NCBI GenBank assembly: GCA_018136815.1
Contig: CM030931.1
Location: 7,212,399-7,276,398, forward strand
From: Isochrysis galbana
Taxonomy: Eukaryota > Haptophyta > Isochrysidales > Isochrysidaceae
DNA: 64,000 nucleotides
Reading direction: 5' to 3'
Each line of letters starts with the position of its first letter. The first letter of the stretch is position 1. Of the stretch, positions 40,485-49,783 are shown piece by piece. Made by a program: the position numbers and the translations under genes. Below the pieces are notes generated by a model that was given only the letters and a program-made list of their open reading frames with translations, made no database searches and was not told where the DNA came from.

Positions 40485-41558
40485 TCAAAGGTTCGCTGTT
40501 GCCTGACCATGAGGGCAAGCGCTGCAAACCCGTGTGTAGAAATTCGTCCTGTTCTCTCCACGCACACCCCTGTTGGCAAGGTCCCATGACATGGGGAAGT
40601 GCAAGGCCACATCCTGCCCGAGCGCAGAAAGTCTATCGAATCTTGCGGCAAAGACTTGTGTGCCACTCCCGCCAAAGCGACCGCGGTTGCAAAACCACTT
40701 GTCACATGGATCGGCAAACGTCTCCCCAGCACCGGCTGGGGCACCCTCGATGAACGCCCAGCCGTCGTCTGCAACATTGGCGATCGAGGCCAAACGATCC
40801 AAAATAGTGGACACCGCGCTGCTGGACTTTAAAGCGAGGTATTGCGCCTCTTGCACGTGGCTTATGGATGTTGAATTCCCCAGATAAACCTCTACCCAAT
40901 TGTGATTTCCGTCATTGGGGTTGTTATGCCACGCGGGCGTGCCAACGAGCCGAGCGGGGATGCCGGCAACCCGTAAAGCATCGATAAAGAGGATTGAGAT
41001 TCCGGTGCACGACGCATAGCCGTAAAGTACGACTGAAAGCGGATCGAAGATCATGGGTGTCTGTTCGGATCTGAAACGGATGCGTTGATTCGGGCGACCT
41101 GTGATATTCATGAAGGCGCTCCAAATGAATTCATTTACTGCTCCAGCGGCTTCGGCAAGAGACGAGTTTTTCGGTAAACTTTTCATCAGAGGCGTCATAA
41201 GATGAGTGAGCAAGGTGCGCCAGTCGGTGCGAGCCTCGTTCACGGATGCATATGGAAGAACAGCGTCGCGCCACACATCTCGTGGAACTGATGCGGCCCA
41301 CGGAAAGCGTTGCCGCGCGGTGAGCGACAGATTGACAGTTGCAGGCACGATTCCACTCTCGATCGTCTGCCGATTCGGCTCATCAAATGGGAAGAGGTTG
41401 TTGAGCAGCCAGCTGGTCTCGCGTGCAGCTGCAGTGGATGAGGCCTCACACGTGACTGGCTTTCCCGGCCAAGGTACGGTTCCTGTCGGGCAGGATGCGT
41501 GCGCTCCAGGAAGACAGAACGCCGCACCGGTAATGACGAGGTAGTAGGTGCAGTGCAT
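40485..41558 (-). CDS. Secreted transglutaminase-like protein
   Basis: 357 aa, single exon. Signal peptide (YYLVITGAAFCLPGAHA, then SCP). The transglutaminase-like core is at residues ~195-240: GYASCTGISILFIDALRVAG holds the nucleophilic Cys, RLVGTPAWHNNPNDGNHNWV the catalytic His, and DDGWAFIEGAP downstream a possible acid. The C-terminal part TQVFAARFDRLSALGQDVAL then HFPMSWDLANRGVRGENRTN and YTRVCSACP is a tail I know from eukaryotic secreted members of this superfamily. Several NxS/T sites (NLS, NSS, NIT, NRT). Role could be protein cross-linking or, in this superfamily, peptide hydrolysis. Confidence 0.82.
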   Translation of the reverse strand: MHCTYYLVITGAAFCLPGAHASCPTGTVPWPGKPVTCEASSTAAARETSWLLNNLFPFDEPNRQTIESGIVPATVNLSLTARQRFPWAASVPRDVWRDAVLPYASVNEARTDWRTLLTHLMTPLMKSLPKNSSLAEAAGAVNEFIWSAFMNITGRPNQRIRFRSEQTPMIFDPLSVVLYGYASCTGISILFIDALRVAGIPARLVGTPAWHNNPNDGNHNWVEVYLGNSTSISHVQEAQYLALKSSSAVSTILDRLASIANVADDGWAFIEGAPAGAGETFADPCDKWFCNRGRFGGSGTQVFAARFDRLSALGQDVALHFPMSWDLANRGVRGENRTNFYTRVCSACPHGQATANL

Positions 41559-42688
41559 TCCGATTGCACGCCCGCTCCTGCGGCGGTGGCGGAGCCAGGA
41601 ACGCCCGCCCTCTCACTCTCCCGCCCTTCCTGCCATCACCCCTTCCCAGAGTCAAGAGACCTACTCCACAGGGTTGTGGTACTTCTTCAAGTAGATTGTA
41701 AACTGCTTCCCAATAGAAAATCCTCGACCAACATTCTCCGCTCGCGCTATTGATTGAGGGTCAGCTGACAGCCTATAACAGCCGCTCACGAAAGGCCAGC
41801 GCATAGAAGGCTCAAGGAGGTTCTTGGATAGGAGAGGTTCGCCCCAAGTTCTAACGACATCCTGTTCCTGTTGGACTAAGCCGGCACGACGACAACACAA
41901 CACACAACACACAACACAGCCACAATAACGGCGAGTCGCGAGTCGCGAGTCGTGTTGCAACAAGTAATGAGAATGAGTAATGAGCAGTGAGCAGTGAGCA
42001 GGAATGAGGAATGCGACGCAATACACAGACAATACGGACAGTAGGGCTGGTGTTCGGTGTTGCTGTTGCTGCCATGGGCGGCCATAAACAAGTTGTCGTA
42101 AGTTCAAGTTGCGCGGAGGTGGAGGTGGAGGGTATACGAGCGTATGAGCACAAATAGCAAGTGGTCACCATCACCATCCTTCGGCACGAGGCCCCGGCTC
42201 ACGCTCGCTCGCACATCGCATGCGCATCCGGCGGCACGAGCACGAAGCGCGCGAAGCGAGTCTCTTTTTCGCTCCAGCGCCCTCGCCCTGGGAGAGCGAC
42301 ACGACGTGCGAGTTGTCGTCAGCTGACGAGAGTGTAGAGATATCTCAGGACACGCACTTGCACATGTCGCCTCGACAACACACCTCTACCCCTACCGAGG
42401 ACAAGAAGTGAAATTGTGACCTTGACCTTGATTGCGCCTTTGCAGGCGCGTGCACCCACGGTCTCACCCTCACCCCCGTCCTCACCCTCACCACCGATTA
42501 TGAACTATGAGATCGGGCGAAGGGCTGGAAAACCACGAATACATAGACCAACGGCTCTCGCGGGCTTCGAATGAGGCCACCGCTCTGGTGCTCATACGTA
42601 CGACCCACACACGGGACTTACTAGGCTGAAAGCGAAAAATGGGTTGTTGAGCCCCCAGACTACGGACAACAACCCAACCGGCGCTTCA
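41559..42688. other. Intergenic with simple repeats
   Basis: 41885-42003 has CACAACACACAACAC, GCGAGTCGCGAGTC and GAGCAGTGAGCAGTGAGCAG runs. No gene supported. Confidence 0.45.
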
Positions 42689-44302
42689 TCATTGCCCCTG
42701 CCCTGGGCGGTGGTCATCGTCAAAATTCATCTTGACCACACCACCTCCTTCCGTCGGTAGCTTCTTCGCAACCGACGGTTGCGCGGGCCCACGCGCAGCA
42801 ACCTCACCCCTGTCTCGTGCCATGGCAGCCTTGATTGCTTCCTTCTCGGCCTTAGCCTTCGCCATGCGCTCGGCCGCCTCTTTCTTCCTAGCCTCAATTT
42901 CGGCGCGCCTGAGCGCCTCTTGCGCTGCCGCGGCCGCTTGCGCCAAGGCGCCCACCGCGGCCACCTGCGAGGCGGCCTGAGCAGCAGCGTCAGATGCGAT
43001 AGGAAGCTCGATGAACTCGCGCTCAACGATTTGCCAGCCGTGAGCGCACAAGAACTGGCGGGCACCGGGCACATGGACCAGCCCCTCGGCAACCTTGGGG
43101 TTCGACAGGCGCATCTTCCGATACTTGGGATCAGACGGCGCCTTGGAGATATTGGCCATCATCTTCCCCATCAGGTCAAGCGCCGGCCGGATTTTGGTGT
43201 CAGATAATGCTGCCATCTTCTCTGTTGCCTGCTCGACGGTGAGGCTTTCCTCTTCGTACGAGCGAGCGACTCCTGCTGCCGCTGCCGAGGCTGCAGCAGC
43301 CGAGGCAGCGACTTCAGCATCGCTCTTCGGCTTGATTGCTGGCTTCGCGGCCGGCTCGGGGGCAGGCGCCGGCGCACTAGCAGGCGCCGGCGTGGATGGC
43401 ACAAGAAGTCCTGCGGCGATCTTCTCCGCTTTGTCCTTTGCTAGCTGCTCACGCAACTTTTGGCGCTCCAGCTCGAACTCGCGCTTCTCTCGCTTCCGGG
43501 CCTCAATGTCGCGCTTCCGCTGCTGCTCCTGCTGTTCACGTAGGGATAGGACAATTTCCTTGCCACCCTGGCGGCGTGCACGCTCGATCTCCTTCTGCGT
43601 CTGCACGTCGATTCCGGCCTTCCGTGCACGAGCCTTGGCGAGCGCCTCATCGAGCTTGGCTTTTTTCTCAGCCTGCGTCAGCTGTGATGAGCCACTGCTA
43701 GCCGCCTTGGCCAAGTGCTCGTCCACTTCCGCCTGGGGCTTAACTTCCACACCCTCGGCGAGGGGTTCGTCAATGTCTTCGTCATCAAGGTGTTCGCCCA
43801 GCCAGTTGATGGCAGGCTCTACGCCGGCATTTGCCGTTTTGATGAGAGCCTTCTGCGCGCGCAGCTCCGTGAAGCCCATCTCGAGCAGCTGGTCTACCAG
43901 CTCCTTGGTAACGACGGGCGGGCCCGATGGACCGGCTGTCGAGGCGGCTAGTTTGGACGCCTTGCCGCCCAGTCCAGCATTGCGGAGGAGCATCTCTTCC
44001 TCGGTCTCCATCTCAGCCGGCCCCTCACACGCAGCCTCCTTCTGGCGCTTGCGAAGGTCGCCAATGGTGGACTCGTCAAAGGTCTGCGCCTCGGGGACAA
44101 ACCGCTTGTGCATCACGATCTGCTGCTCGTTGAAGCACACCTTGCCCGTCTCCTTGCAGATCCAGATCTTCTCTTCGAGCGAGACCTGTGCAAAGTCCTG
44201 CATGCCAGTCTCCTCAGAGTGAAGCTTGGCTTCGGCCTCGGAGAAGAAGAGCTTGCCCGTCTTCTCGCACTTGATCACCATCGCGTTGAGCTCCGACGAC
44301 AT
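42689..44302 (-). CDS. UBA- and PUB-domain protein (ubiquitin/p97 adaptor-like)
   Basis: 537 aa, single exon. Two N-terminal Cys-x2-TGK segments (CEKTGKLFFSEAEAKLHSEE; CKETGKVCFNEQQIVMHKRF) look like a small paired zinc- or ubiquitin-related module. UBA domain at ~130-170: TKELVDQLLEMGFTELRAQK then INWLGEHLDD, with the MGF loop. A long charged coiled-coil (EKKAKLDEALAKARARKAGI; QQEQQRKRDIEARKREKREF) and an Ala/Pro linker follow, then a PUB/PUG domain at ~360-430: IRPALDLMGKMMANISKAPS, KYRKMRLSNPKVAEGL, GARQFLCAHGW. PUB domains bind the C-terminus of Cdc48/p97, and UBA binds ubiquitin. The same order occurs in plant and protist proteins annotated as UBA/PUG adaptors. A role in Cdc48-linked degradation is inference. 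The leader is CT-rich on the coding strand. Confidence 0.88.
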   Translation of the reverse strand: MSSELNAMVIKCEKTGKLFFSEAEAKLHSEETGMQDFAQVSLEEKIWICKETGKVCFNEQQIVMHKRFVPEAQTFDESTIGDLRKRQKEAACEGPAEMETEEEMLLRNAGLGGKASKLAASTAGPSGPPVVTKELVDQLLEMGFTELRAQKALIKTANAGVEPAINWLGEHLDDEDIDEPLAEGVEVKPQAEVDEHLAKAASSGSSQLTQAEKKAKLDEALAKARARKAGIDVQTQKEIERARRQGGKEIVLSLREQQEQQRKRDIEARKREKREFELERQKLREQLAKDKAEKIAAGLLVPSTPAPASAPAPAPEPAAKPAIKPKSDAEVAASAAAASAAAAGVARSYEEESLTVEQATEKMAALSDTKIRPALDLMGKMMANISKAPSDPKYRKMRLSNPKVAEGLVHVPGARQFLCAHGWQIVEREFIELPIASDAAAQAASQVAAVGALAQAAAAAQEALRRAEIEARKKEAAERMAKAKAEKEAIKAAMARDRGEVAARGPAQPSVAKKLPTEGGGVVKMNFDDDHRPGQGQ

Positions 44303-44629
44303 GCCAACGCAACGAATGAGAGGGAGCAGAGAGAGAGGGAAGGAGGGAGGGAGGGGAGGAGAGGAGGGCGAGGGCGCGCAAGCGGCGAGCTAGCAAGCCT
44401 CTCGGCCTCTCTGGAGGGGTTGAGAGCAAAGATTGCAATAGTTATTTTTAAGGCCCTTAAAATTAAGCCCTTACACTCGAAAGGCCTTATGCGAAGAGCT
44501 CTCGCGAAGGCCTTACTAGGCAGACCAGCAGCAAGCCCAAGCCCTTATGCGTAGGGGCCGTAAGGCCCTTACGCAACGCGTAAGGGCCTTACGGCTGCGG
44601 AGCAGCCATAAGCCCTTGGTGTAAGTGTG
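44303..44629. other. Promoter side of the UBA/PUB gene with palindromic repeats
   Basis: CT-rich leader (44310-44400 on the coding strand), then several AAGGCCTTA/TAAGGGCTTA words that culminate in the hairpin at 44557. Confidence 0.5.
44557..44595. repeat. 18-bp perfect inverted repeat, 3-base loop
   Basis: GCCGTAAGGCCCTTACGC, AAC, GCGTAAGGGCCTTACGGC. Each arm itself contains the near-palindrome GTAAGGCCCTTAC. Confidence 0.95.
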
Positions 44630-45138
44630 TTAAGTGCTAAGCCGTAAGCCGGCGCCGCGCGCCGCAGGCGCCGCGTCAATAAAGGCTCCGGTTAGGCTCC
44701 GGCGCCGCAGGCGCCGGCGTACGTACGCGCGTGAAGGTTGCGGCGCCGAAGGCGCCGGCGTTTTTGAAGACGACGGCGCGGCGGCGCCGCATGCGCCGAC
44801 GTTGATGAAGGACTTTGCATTCGGTGGAGCGTTCTTCAGACAGCACCCGAAGTTGAAGATGTGGGAAGGTTTGTTGCCTTTCTTTGGGCACTTGGGCACC
44901 CTCGGCGGTGTGTAGTCGTCCATTTTGACATGGCTCACCTCCCACTGCTCGCGGGTGACGCCCTGCCACTCTGCGCGCTCTTTCCAAGGCTCATGTATGG
45001 CAGGGGGCCTTGCCGGCGCTGCGCCGGCACCGCAGCCCCCCGCTGCGGTGGTTGCTGGCCTCTGCCTTCCTCGTTCGCCATAGCCGCAAAGCACGCGCCG
45101 ATGGGATGCATGCCACGGGATGTCTGAGGCAAGAGCAT
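44630..45138 (-). other. Uncertain coding, GC-rich with GGCGCCG palindromes
   Basis: Three minus-strand frames are open. The best text is CPKKGNKPSHIFNFGCCLKN then AKSFINVGACGAAAP in the frame ending at 44630, but no ATG or splice gives a convincing protein. The 3' part holds at least three GGCGCCGxAGGCGCC motifs. Confidence 0.25.
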
Positions 45139-45281
45139 CGCGAGGGGCGACGGGGCGACGGGCGTGTGTCGAACATGCGATGACTACAGGCTCGTAGGCA
45201 GAGAGCCGTTAGACCGAGCCGGCAGCTGACGCGGCCGCCGAAGGTTCGTTGATTGTTGCTTGCGGGAAGATGTCTGAGAGG

Positions 45282-45809
45282 TCATTGTAGGAGTCGGGTC
45301 TGACAGTGTCTGCCATCGGACGCTGCGAGCGACGAGACTGGAGCGGGAAGCACCCACTCCGCTTCCTGCTTCTCTCGCTCTGATGCACTGTGCAGTGCTC
45401 CATGGTAGCGTTTCAAGAAGGCGCGGACGTCATGCTGATTGGACTTTCCATCGAAGGCAGACCATATTTGATCATAGAACGTTTTCCAAGCACTCGATGA
45501 AGAAGAGAGCTCGATAGGAAGCTCTTCATCGAGGCGTTGCAGAACATAGTAATTTGCATACAGCCCAACCACCCAGGTATACATCCCAACGTTGTCGGCG
45601 GCTTTGCGAAAGAATGGTATCAAACTGTGCAAACGGCGGTTGAAGCCGTTTCGCACACCAGTTGTAACGGTAGACTGAATCACGCACCCGTTCGCCACGT
45701 TTTCCGCCTCATCCCGTAAACGTTTTGTAGTCACACTCGCTCGACCCATGCCCTGGGTTGCCATAGCGTTCCTGTCTCTCAAAACTGAGCTATGCACGGG
45801 GAACGGCAT
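45282..45809 (-). CDS. Uncharacterised ORF beside the IS5 transposase
   Basis: About 175 aa from the ATG at 45809. Reads TTKRLRDEAENVANGCVIQS, NGFNRRLHSLIPFFRKAADN, YTWVVGLYANYYVLQRLDEE, WKTFYDQIWSAFDGKS: helical and basic/hydrophobic, like the N-terminal arms of ORFs carried by eukaryotic mobile elements. It ends early and may be truncated. Same strand as, and 97 bp downstream of, the transposase stop. It could be the second gene of one element or part of another. Confidence 0.4.
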   Translation of the reverse strand: MPFPVHSSVLRDRNAMATQGMGRASVTTKRLRDEAENVANGCVIQSTVTTGVRNGFNRRLHSLIPFFRKAADNVGMYTWVVGLYANYYVLQRLDEELPIELSSSSSAWKTFYDQIWSAFDGKSNQHDVRAFLKRYHGALHSASEREKQEAEWVLPAPVSSLAASDGRHCQTRLLQ

Positions 45810-45850
45810 GCGCGTACTCAGCAAGTTGCTCAGTACGCGCACCGCTTTTG

Positions 45851-45893
45851 CGCGCTGCGTAATATGCGCGCTGCGTAATATGCGCGCTGCTTC
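45851..45893. repeat. Short tandem repeat of TGCGCGCTGCGTAATA
   Basis: Two and a half copies of a 16-bp unit, between the transposase 3' end and the neighbouring ORF; possibly a terminal or subterminal motif of the element. Confidence 0.8.
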
Positions 45894-45905
45894 ATGTACG
45901 GTGTG

Positions 45906-46649
45906 TTACGCGGGTTGAATTCGGCGACCCAGGATTCGAATGCACCCTAGCCATGTCCAACCTTCATATGCGATGATTGTGGAATCGTATCGGACAAGAA
46001 GACGTCTGCATTTGTCAAGCCAGGAGAATGTTCTCTCCACTACGTTTCTGCGTCGGTTGACGAGGCGATGAGTATGCTGTCTTCTTCTCGATATGCGTTC
46101 GACGTACCCGAAAGTTCGCATAATGCATCGGTTGTTATGCGAATCATATCCTTTGTCCGCATACAGTGGAGTACCTCGGCGTGGCCGCGGAGCATGCTGC
46201 AAAGTCTCTCTGACTGTGACTTGGTCTGAAATATTCGCGGGGAAGAAGCGAAGTGAAATTGGAATACCATCTTGGTCAACCAGTGCTGATACCTTGGTAG
46301 CCTTCCTTCCTCGGTCAGTTGGGTTTCTACCAATGCAATCTCTTCCATATATATTTTTCACAAAGGTAGAATCAATGCAATGGAACGTGCACCTCCTTGC
46401 CGTTTGTCTTCTCTCGAGCCTGAGCAGCGCTCGATACGCGGTCTCGAATACACCCATTCTGCTCCATTTCATGAATGTGCCATGCACCGTGCTGTATCCC
46501 GATCCAAGAGACCTCCATGGCGCCCCAGTCCACAAAATATGACACATCCTGTCCAACATGAGGTTCAAATCAGCTCTTGGTCTACCACCGGCATTGGGTA
46601 GTAGAGAATTTACAGCGGATGTGATTGCTCCACGTGCTCTGATATCCAT
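45906..46649 (-). CDS. IS5-type DDE transposase
   Basis: 247 aa, intact single exon. N-terminal helix-turn-helix part (RADLNLMLDRMCHILWTGAP then WRSLGSGYSTVHGTFMKWSR) is the DUF4096-like start of IS5-family enzymes. Catalytic core: first Asp in FHCIDSTFVK, second Asp in LYADKGYDSHNNR, and Glu in VVERTFSWLDKCRRLLVRYD. The RxxxVERxFxWL and GRKATKVSALVDQDGIPISL blocks are diagnostic. Enzymes of this kind are common in bacteria and are also found in eukaryotes and large DNA viruses. The ATG at 46649 was chosen because the upstream open frame is minisatellite. No clear terminal inverted repeats; GGTGTGT at 45901 and ACACACC at 46684 are weak candidates. Confidence 0.9.
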   Translation of the reverse strand: MDIRARGAITSAVNSLLPNAGGRPRADLNLMLDRMCHILWTGAPWRSLGSGYSTVHGTFMKWSRMGVFETAYRALLRLERRQTARRCTFHCIDSTFVKNIYGRDCIGRNPTDRGRKATKVSALVDQDGIPISLRFFPANISDQVTVRETLQHAPRPRRGTPLYADKGYDSHNNRCIMRTFGYVERISRRRQHTHRLVNRRRNVVERTFSWLDKCRRLLVRYDSTIIAYEGWTWLGCIRILGRRIQPA

Positions 46650-46785
46650 TGTATTATTGTCATCACGGGTGAAAAATACTTTTCGCACACACCCTAACGT
46701 TATGTGCGAAAACGCTAAGCGCTCGTGGTGACCGGTGTGTGCATGAGCATTTCGATGGACGAGCAATAGGTGAGGAAGGGGCACG

Positions 46786-46985
46786 AGGAAGGGCAGGAGG
46801 AAGGGCAGGAAGGGCAGGGCAGGAGGAAGAGCAGGAAGGGCAGGGCAGGAGGAAGGGCAGGAGGAAGGGGGCAGGAGGAAGGGGGCAGGAGGAAGGGGGC
46901 AGGAGGAAGGGGGCAGGAGGAAGGGGCAGGAGGAAGGGGGCAGGAGGAAGGGGGCAGGAGGAAGGGGGCAGGAGGAAGGGCAGGT
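46786..46985 (+). repeat. G-rich minisatellite, GGCAGGAGGAAGG units
   Basis: About 14 units of 13-15 bp, first GGCAGGAGGAA-type, then eight near-identical GGGGGCAGGAGGAAG. Strong plus-strand G bias with four-G runs at regular spacing, so G-quadruplex formation is plausible. Confidence 0.93.
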
Positions 46986-47063
46986 CCTTCCGCACTTTTC
47001 GCCAAGAAGGAACGGCGTGCAGAAAAAGTTGTTATGCTGCATGATGAGTGGCAATCACACTTT

Positions 47064-47523
47064 GTTCCGCCCGTCCTCCGCGCCCAGAGTTCCCCCGCGA
47101 AAAGAGTGAACGCACGGCGTGCACCTTCCTGGAAGTTGCTATGCGCACGCACGGCGCCCCCGCGGGGGGTGCGCCGGTGCACATCGCGCCGTGCCCACGC
47201 ACGGCGTGCACATGTGATTGCAAGTCATCACAGGCGCTGTGTAACGAAACATCTCTTATATGGCCAGTTTACGTAGTTGTGGGCCGCAGGGGCTACACAC
47301 ATGGAACGGGTTGACATGCGCGCGCACGGCGTATCCGCGGGGGGACCGATGCACATCGCGCCGTGCCCATGCACGGCGTGCACCGATGTGATTAGCGAAG
47401 AAGCTTTGACGGCCTCTCTCTCTTATAATTTTAACAAGATCTAATGTTAAACAACTACAATACAACTGTGGACATTTGATCGCTCAATTCTACTGATGTC
47501 CCACTATTGACGGAACGACACCT
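47064..47523 (+). repeat. Dispersed repeat family A, copy 3
   Basis: Starts in the CCGCGCCCAGAGTTCCCCCG / CACCTTCCTGGAAGTTGCTA part shared with copy 2. Two submodules with GCACATCGCGCCGTGCCCA follow, ending in GGACATTTGATCGCTCAATT then CGGAACGACACCT. Confidence 0.85.
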
Positions 47524-48200
47524 CCCCTGGGCCCCCCTGATCAGGACCCCCCAGCCAGCTCCAGTCGACTGGCAGGGGCTCGAGGGCCAGCGAGGGAGAG
47601 GCAGGAGGGGCCAGGGCCATGCCCCAGCCTCACCTGCCCCCTGAGCTGTGCTCCCAGGCCCCTGCCGGCCTCCTGGGGACCTGAAGAGGGGCCGCAGGCG
47701 CGCGCCATGGGCCCCCGCCGCAGGGAAGAGAGGAGGAAAAGGGAAGAGGGAGGGGAGGGGGGAGCGGCAGCTCTCCCCTCCGGCAGAAACGTGTCTTCTC
47801 GCCCCGTTTGGGTAAGAGAAGACGGGGGCGCCAGAGCCAGGAGGGAAGGGCCGCGGCTCGCCGCGGCCACTCGCTTCGGCGAGGAGAGATTAGCGCTCCT
47901 GGGCCCCTATTCACGAGTGCCCCCCCCCCCCCCGCGTTGCTTTTACCCGAAAGGGGTTTTCCCCCAGCGTGGACTCGAGGAGAGGACGTGCTGGGGTGCG
48001 CGGGGTCGGTGCGTGCACTGGGGGGAGGACAAATACCGAGGGGAGGGGGCAGTGCCCCCTCCCCCCGGTAGCACTCGGACACCTGGCTCGTCAGGCATGG
48101 CGAGATTCCGGGACGGAAAAGTTGTGTCCGATTAGCTAGTGGGGTTGGCTAGGATATAACATTAATTATTTTATCGATAGCGGCTCGCCATCGGCCGAGG
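47524..48200 (-). repeat. Family B/C fragment
   Basis: 47530-47720 matches 56870-56940 and family B on the opposite strand (CTGATCAGGACCCCCCAGCC; GGGCCAGGGCCATGCCCCAG). The remainder to 48130 has a weaker family-B-like order, including GTTGCTTTTACCCGAAAGGGG. No gene. Confidence 0.55.
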
Positions 48201-48421
48201 GGAGGGGAGGGGGCAGCGGCGGCGGCGGCCTACGTATGCGTAGGACGCAGGACGCGGAGGAGCGGAGGCGGAGGCGTTCCGCGCGCGGGGGGAAAAGGCC
48301 CCCCCGCGGTATATGTGGCCCCACTGTTTTTCGCACTGTTTTTTACTGTTTTTTTTCGATTCCCAAAAACAGCTGTTTTTAATGTCTTTCTAGACCCCAC
48401 CCGCTGTTTTTCACATCTAGG

Positions 48422-48649
48422 GTTTGACCGCCCTACCCGCGGGCGCGACCGCCAATTCTTTACGGGTAGAGCGCGAGCGCACGTGACGGAGGGAGGGAGA
48501 GGGGAGTGAATCGCACCATTTCTTGGCGAAGATTTTCGTCGCGTCAGGTAGCCCCCCCCCCGGAGCTTTTTTATTGGGCGTCGCGCCACGGTCAAGAAAT
48601 GCAGCCCAACCCTTACTAGCCGTTAAAAAGCCCCTGTTTGACCGCCCTA
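48422..48649 (-). repeat. Family D element with a second element end attached
   Basis: 48436-48649 is the inverse of 26588-26812, ending GTTTGACCGCCCTA at 48636-48649. A further GTTTGACCGCCCTA at 48422-48435, in the same orientation, abuts its inner edge and belongs to a different D element extending left. The pair is adjacent or nested. Confidence 0.8.
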
Positions 48650-49144
48650 ATTTTAAATGATTTATTATTTATTTAGGAGTTGGAGCCAGTGGGGGGGGGG
48701 AGGGCACCAGGCGCCTCCCCCATGCCCCATGTGCATGCCATGTGAACGAAGTATATATACTCATACACTCATACTACATTATGTCATAATATAAATATAC
48801 TCATACTCGTACTCAGTTGATTTTGAGCGCATTAGAAATCGGTGGTGGCCCCATCGCCATACCGCGAGCAGGGCGCCAGGGCCACCTGGGCCCGCTCCAT
48901 GGAGCCCTTTTAGTTTTGGCTCGTAGACTCGTAGAGCCCCGAGTCACTTTTACTCCACCTGGTAGATATGTAGATATGTGCTAGAGTAAAGTAGAAAGTA
49001 AGTACTAAGTACTCCTATTCGGTACTCGGGGAGTCGGAGCGGGCGAGAGAAATAAAGTATTTATGGCAAGTCGCCGGTGCGTGCTCCTCCCCTCGAGTTA
49101 GTATCGTGGTCCTCGCCCCGCCATCGTCCAGTCGCTGCGGCCCA
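48650..49144. other. Intergenic, promoter side of the next gene
   Basis: No gene. TAGATATGTAGATATG and TACTAAGTACTC repeats at 48965-49025. Confidence 0.4.
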
Positions 49145-49783
49145 ATGGCCGACGTCGTCGTCTGCGGCCGGGGCGCCGAGAAGGTGCTCGAGTCGGCCGA
49201 GCTCGCGCGCTTCGATCAGGATGATGTAGAGCTCTTTCTCTTCCGCGTGCCTCCCGGATTCGACCCCAGCGCCCTCCACGGCCTCAAGCTACCAATTGAT
49301 GCAGATGAGACTTGCGTTGGAGATGATGGACGCTTCGCCTTGCGTCCCGTGCCGCTGTGTGAGTCTGCAGCGATGGTGCCCGCCTTCCCTAGCAAAGATC
49401 TCGGCCGCTGGGTGACTACTCGGCCGTTCGCAGCCCAGTATTCCGTCGTGCTGCGTCCGCCAACAACCAGTGAACGCATGCCTGTCGGCCCAGGCGAGCT
49501 TCCTGAGATACCCCAGCTGCAAGGCCTGCGGCTGCGTCATCCCTTCAAGGGCGGCGAGATGCCACCAGTGAGGGACCCGGCTATTCAGGCTGCGCGAAGT
49601 CGAAGAGATGATGCGGGGCAGGGCCTAGCGGCTGCAGGGCGAGAGCAAGCGCATACACCGGATGACGGCAAGAGGGAGAAGAAGCACAAGAAGCGGAAGC
49701 ACGGAGAGGATGACGATGCGGCGAGCCACAAAAACGAGAAGAAGAAGAAGAAGAAGGACAAAAAAGACAATAAGAGCAAATAG
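49145..49783 (+). CDS. Candidate RNA polymerase I subunit RPA34-like
   Basis: 212 aa, single exon. Order of features: a short start (MADVVVCGRGAEKVLESAEL), a strand-rich half with DDVELFLFRVPPGFDPSALH, LKLPIDADETCVGDDGRFAL and PLCESAAMVPAFPSKDLGRW, a linker, and a highly basic Lys-rich tail (KREKKHKKRKHGEDDD; EKKKKKKDKKDNKSK). This combination, a dimerisation-type beta domain followed by a poly-Lys tail, is that of the RPA34.5/CD3EAP subunit, whose sequence is poorly conserved. The identification is therefore tentative. Nuclear/nucleolar localisation is suggested by the tail. The ATG at 49145 begins the conserved-looking part; 49106 is also in frame. Confidence 0.5.
   Translation: MADVVVCGRGAEKVLESAELARFDQDDVELFLFRVPPGFDPSALHGLKLPIDADETCVGDDGRFALRPVPLCESAAMVPAFPSKDLGRWVTTRPFAAQYSVVLRPPTTSERMPVGPGELPEIPQLQGLRLRHPFKGGEMPPVRDPAIQAARSRRDDAGQGLAAAGREQAHTPDDGKREKKHKKRKHGEDDDAASHKNEKKKKKKDKKDNKSK

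Noticed and set aside
42180..42240. cDNA-adaptor contamination (TTCGGCACGAGG)
   Set aside because: A library adaptor word is present at 42180 and a shorter GGCACGAG at 42231, but no vector sequence or chimeric junction is seen; probably chance in GC-rich DNA.
46663..47182. Pro/Leu-rich repeat protein (LLPPSSCPLPPAPF)
   Set aside because: Translation of the G-rich minisatellite; no stable start, and all three frames are equally open.
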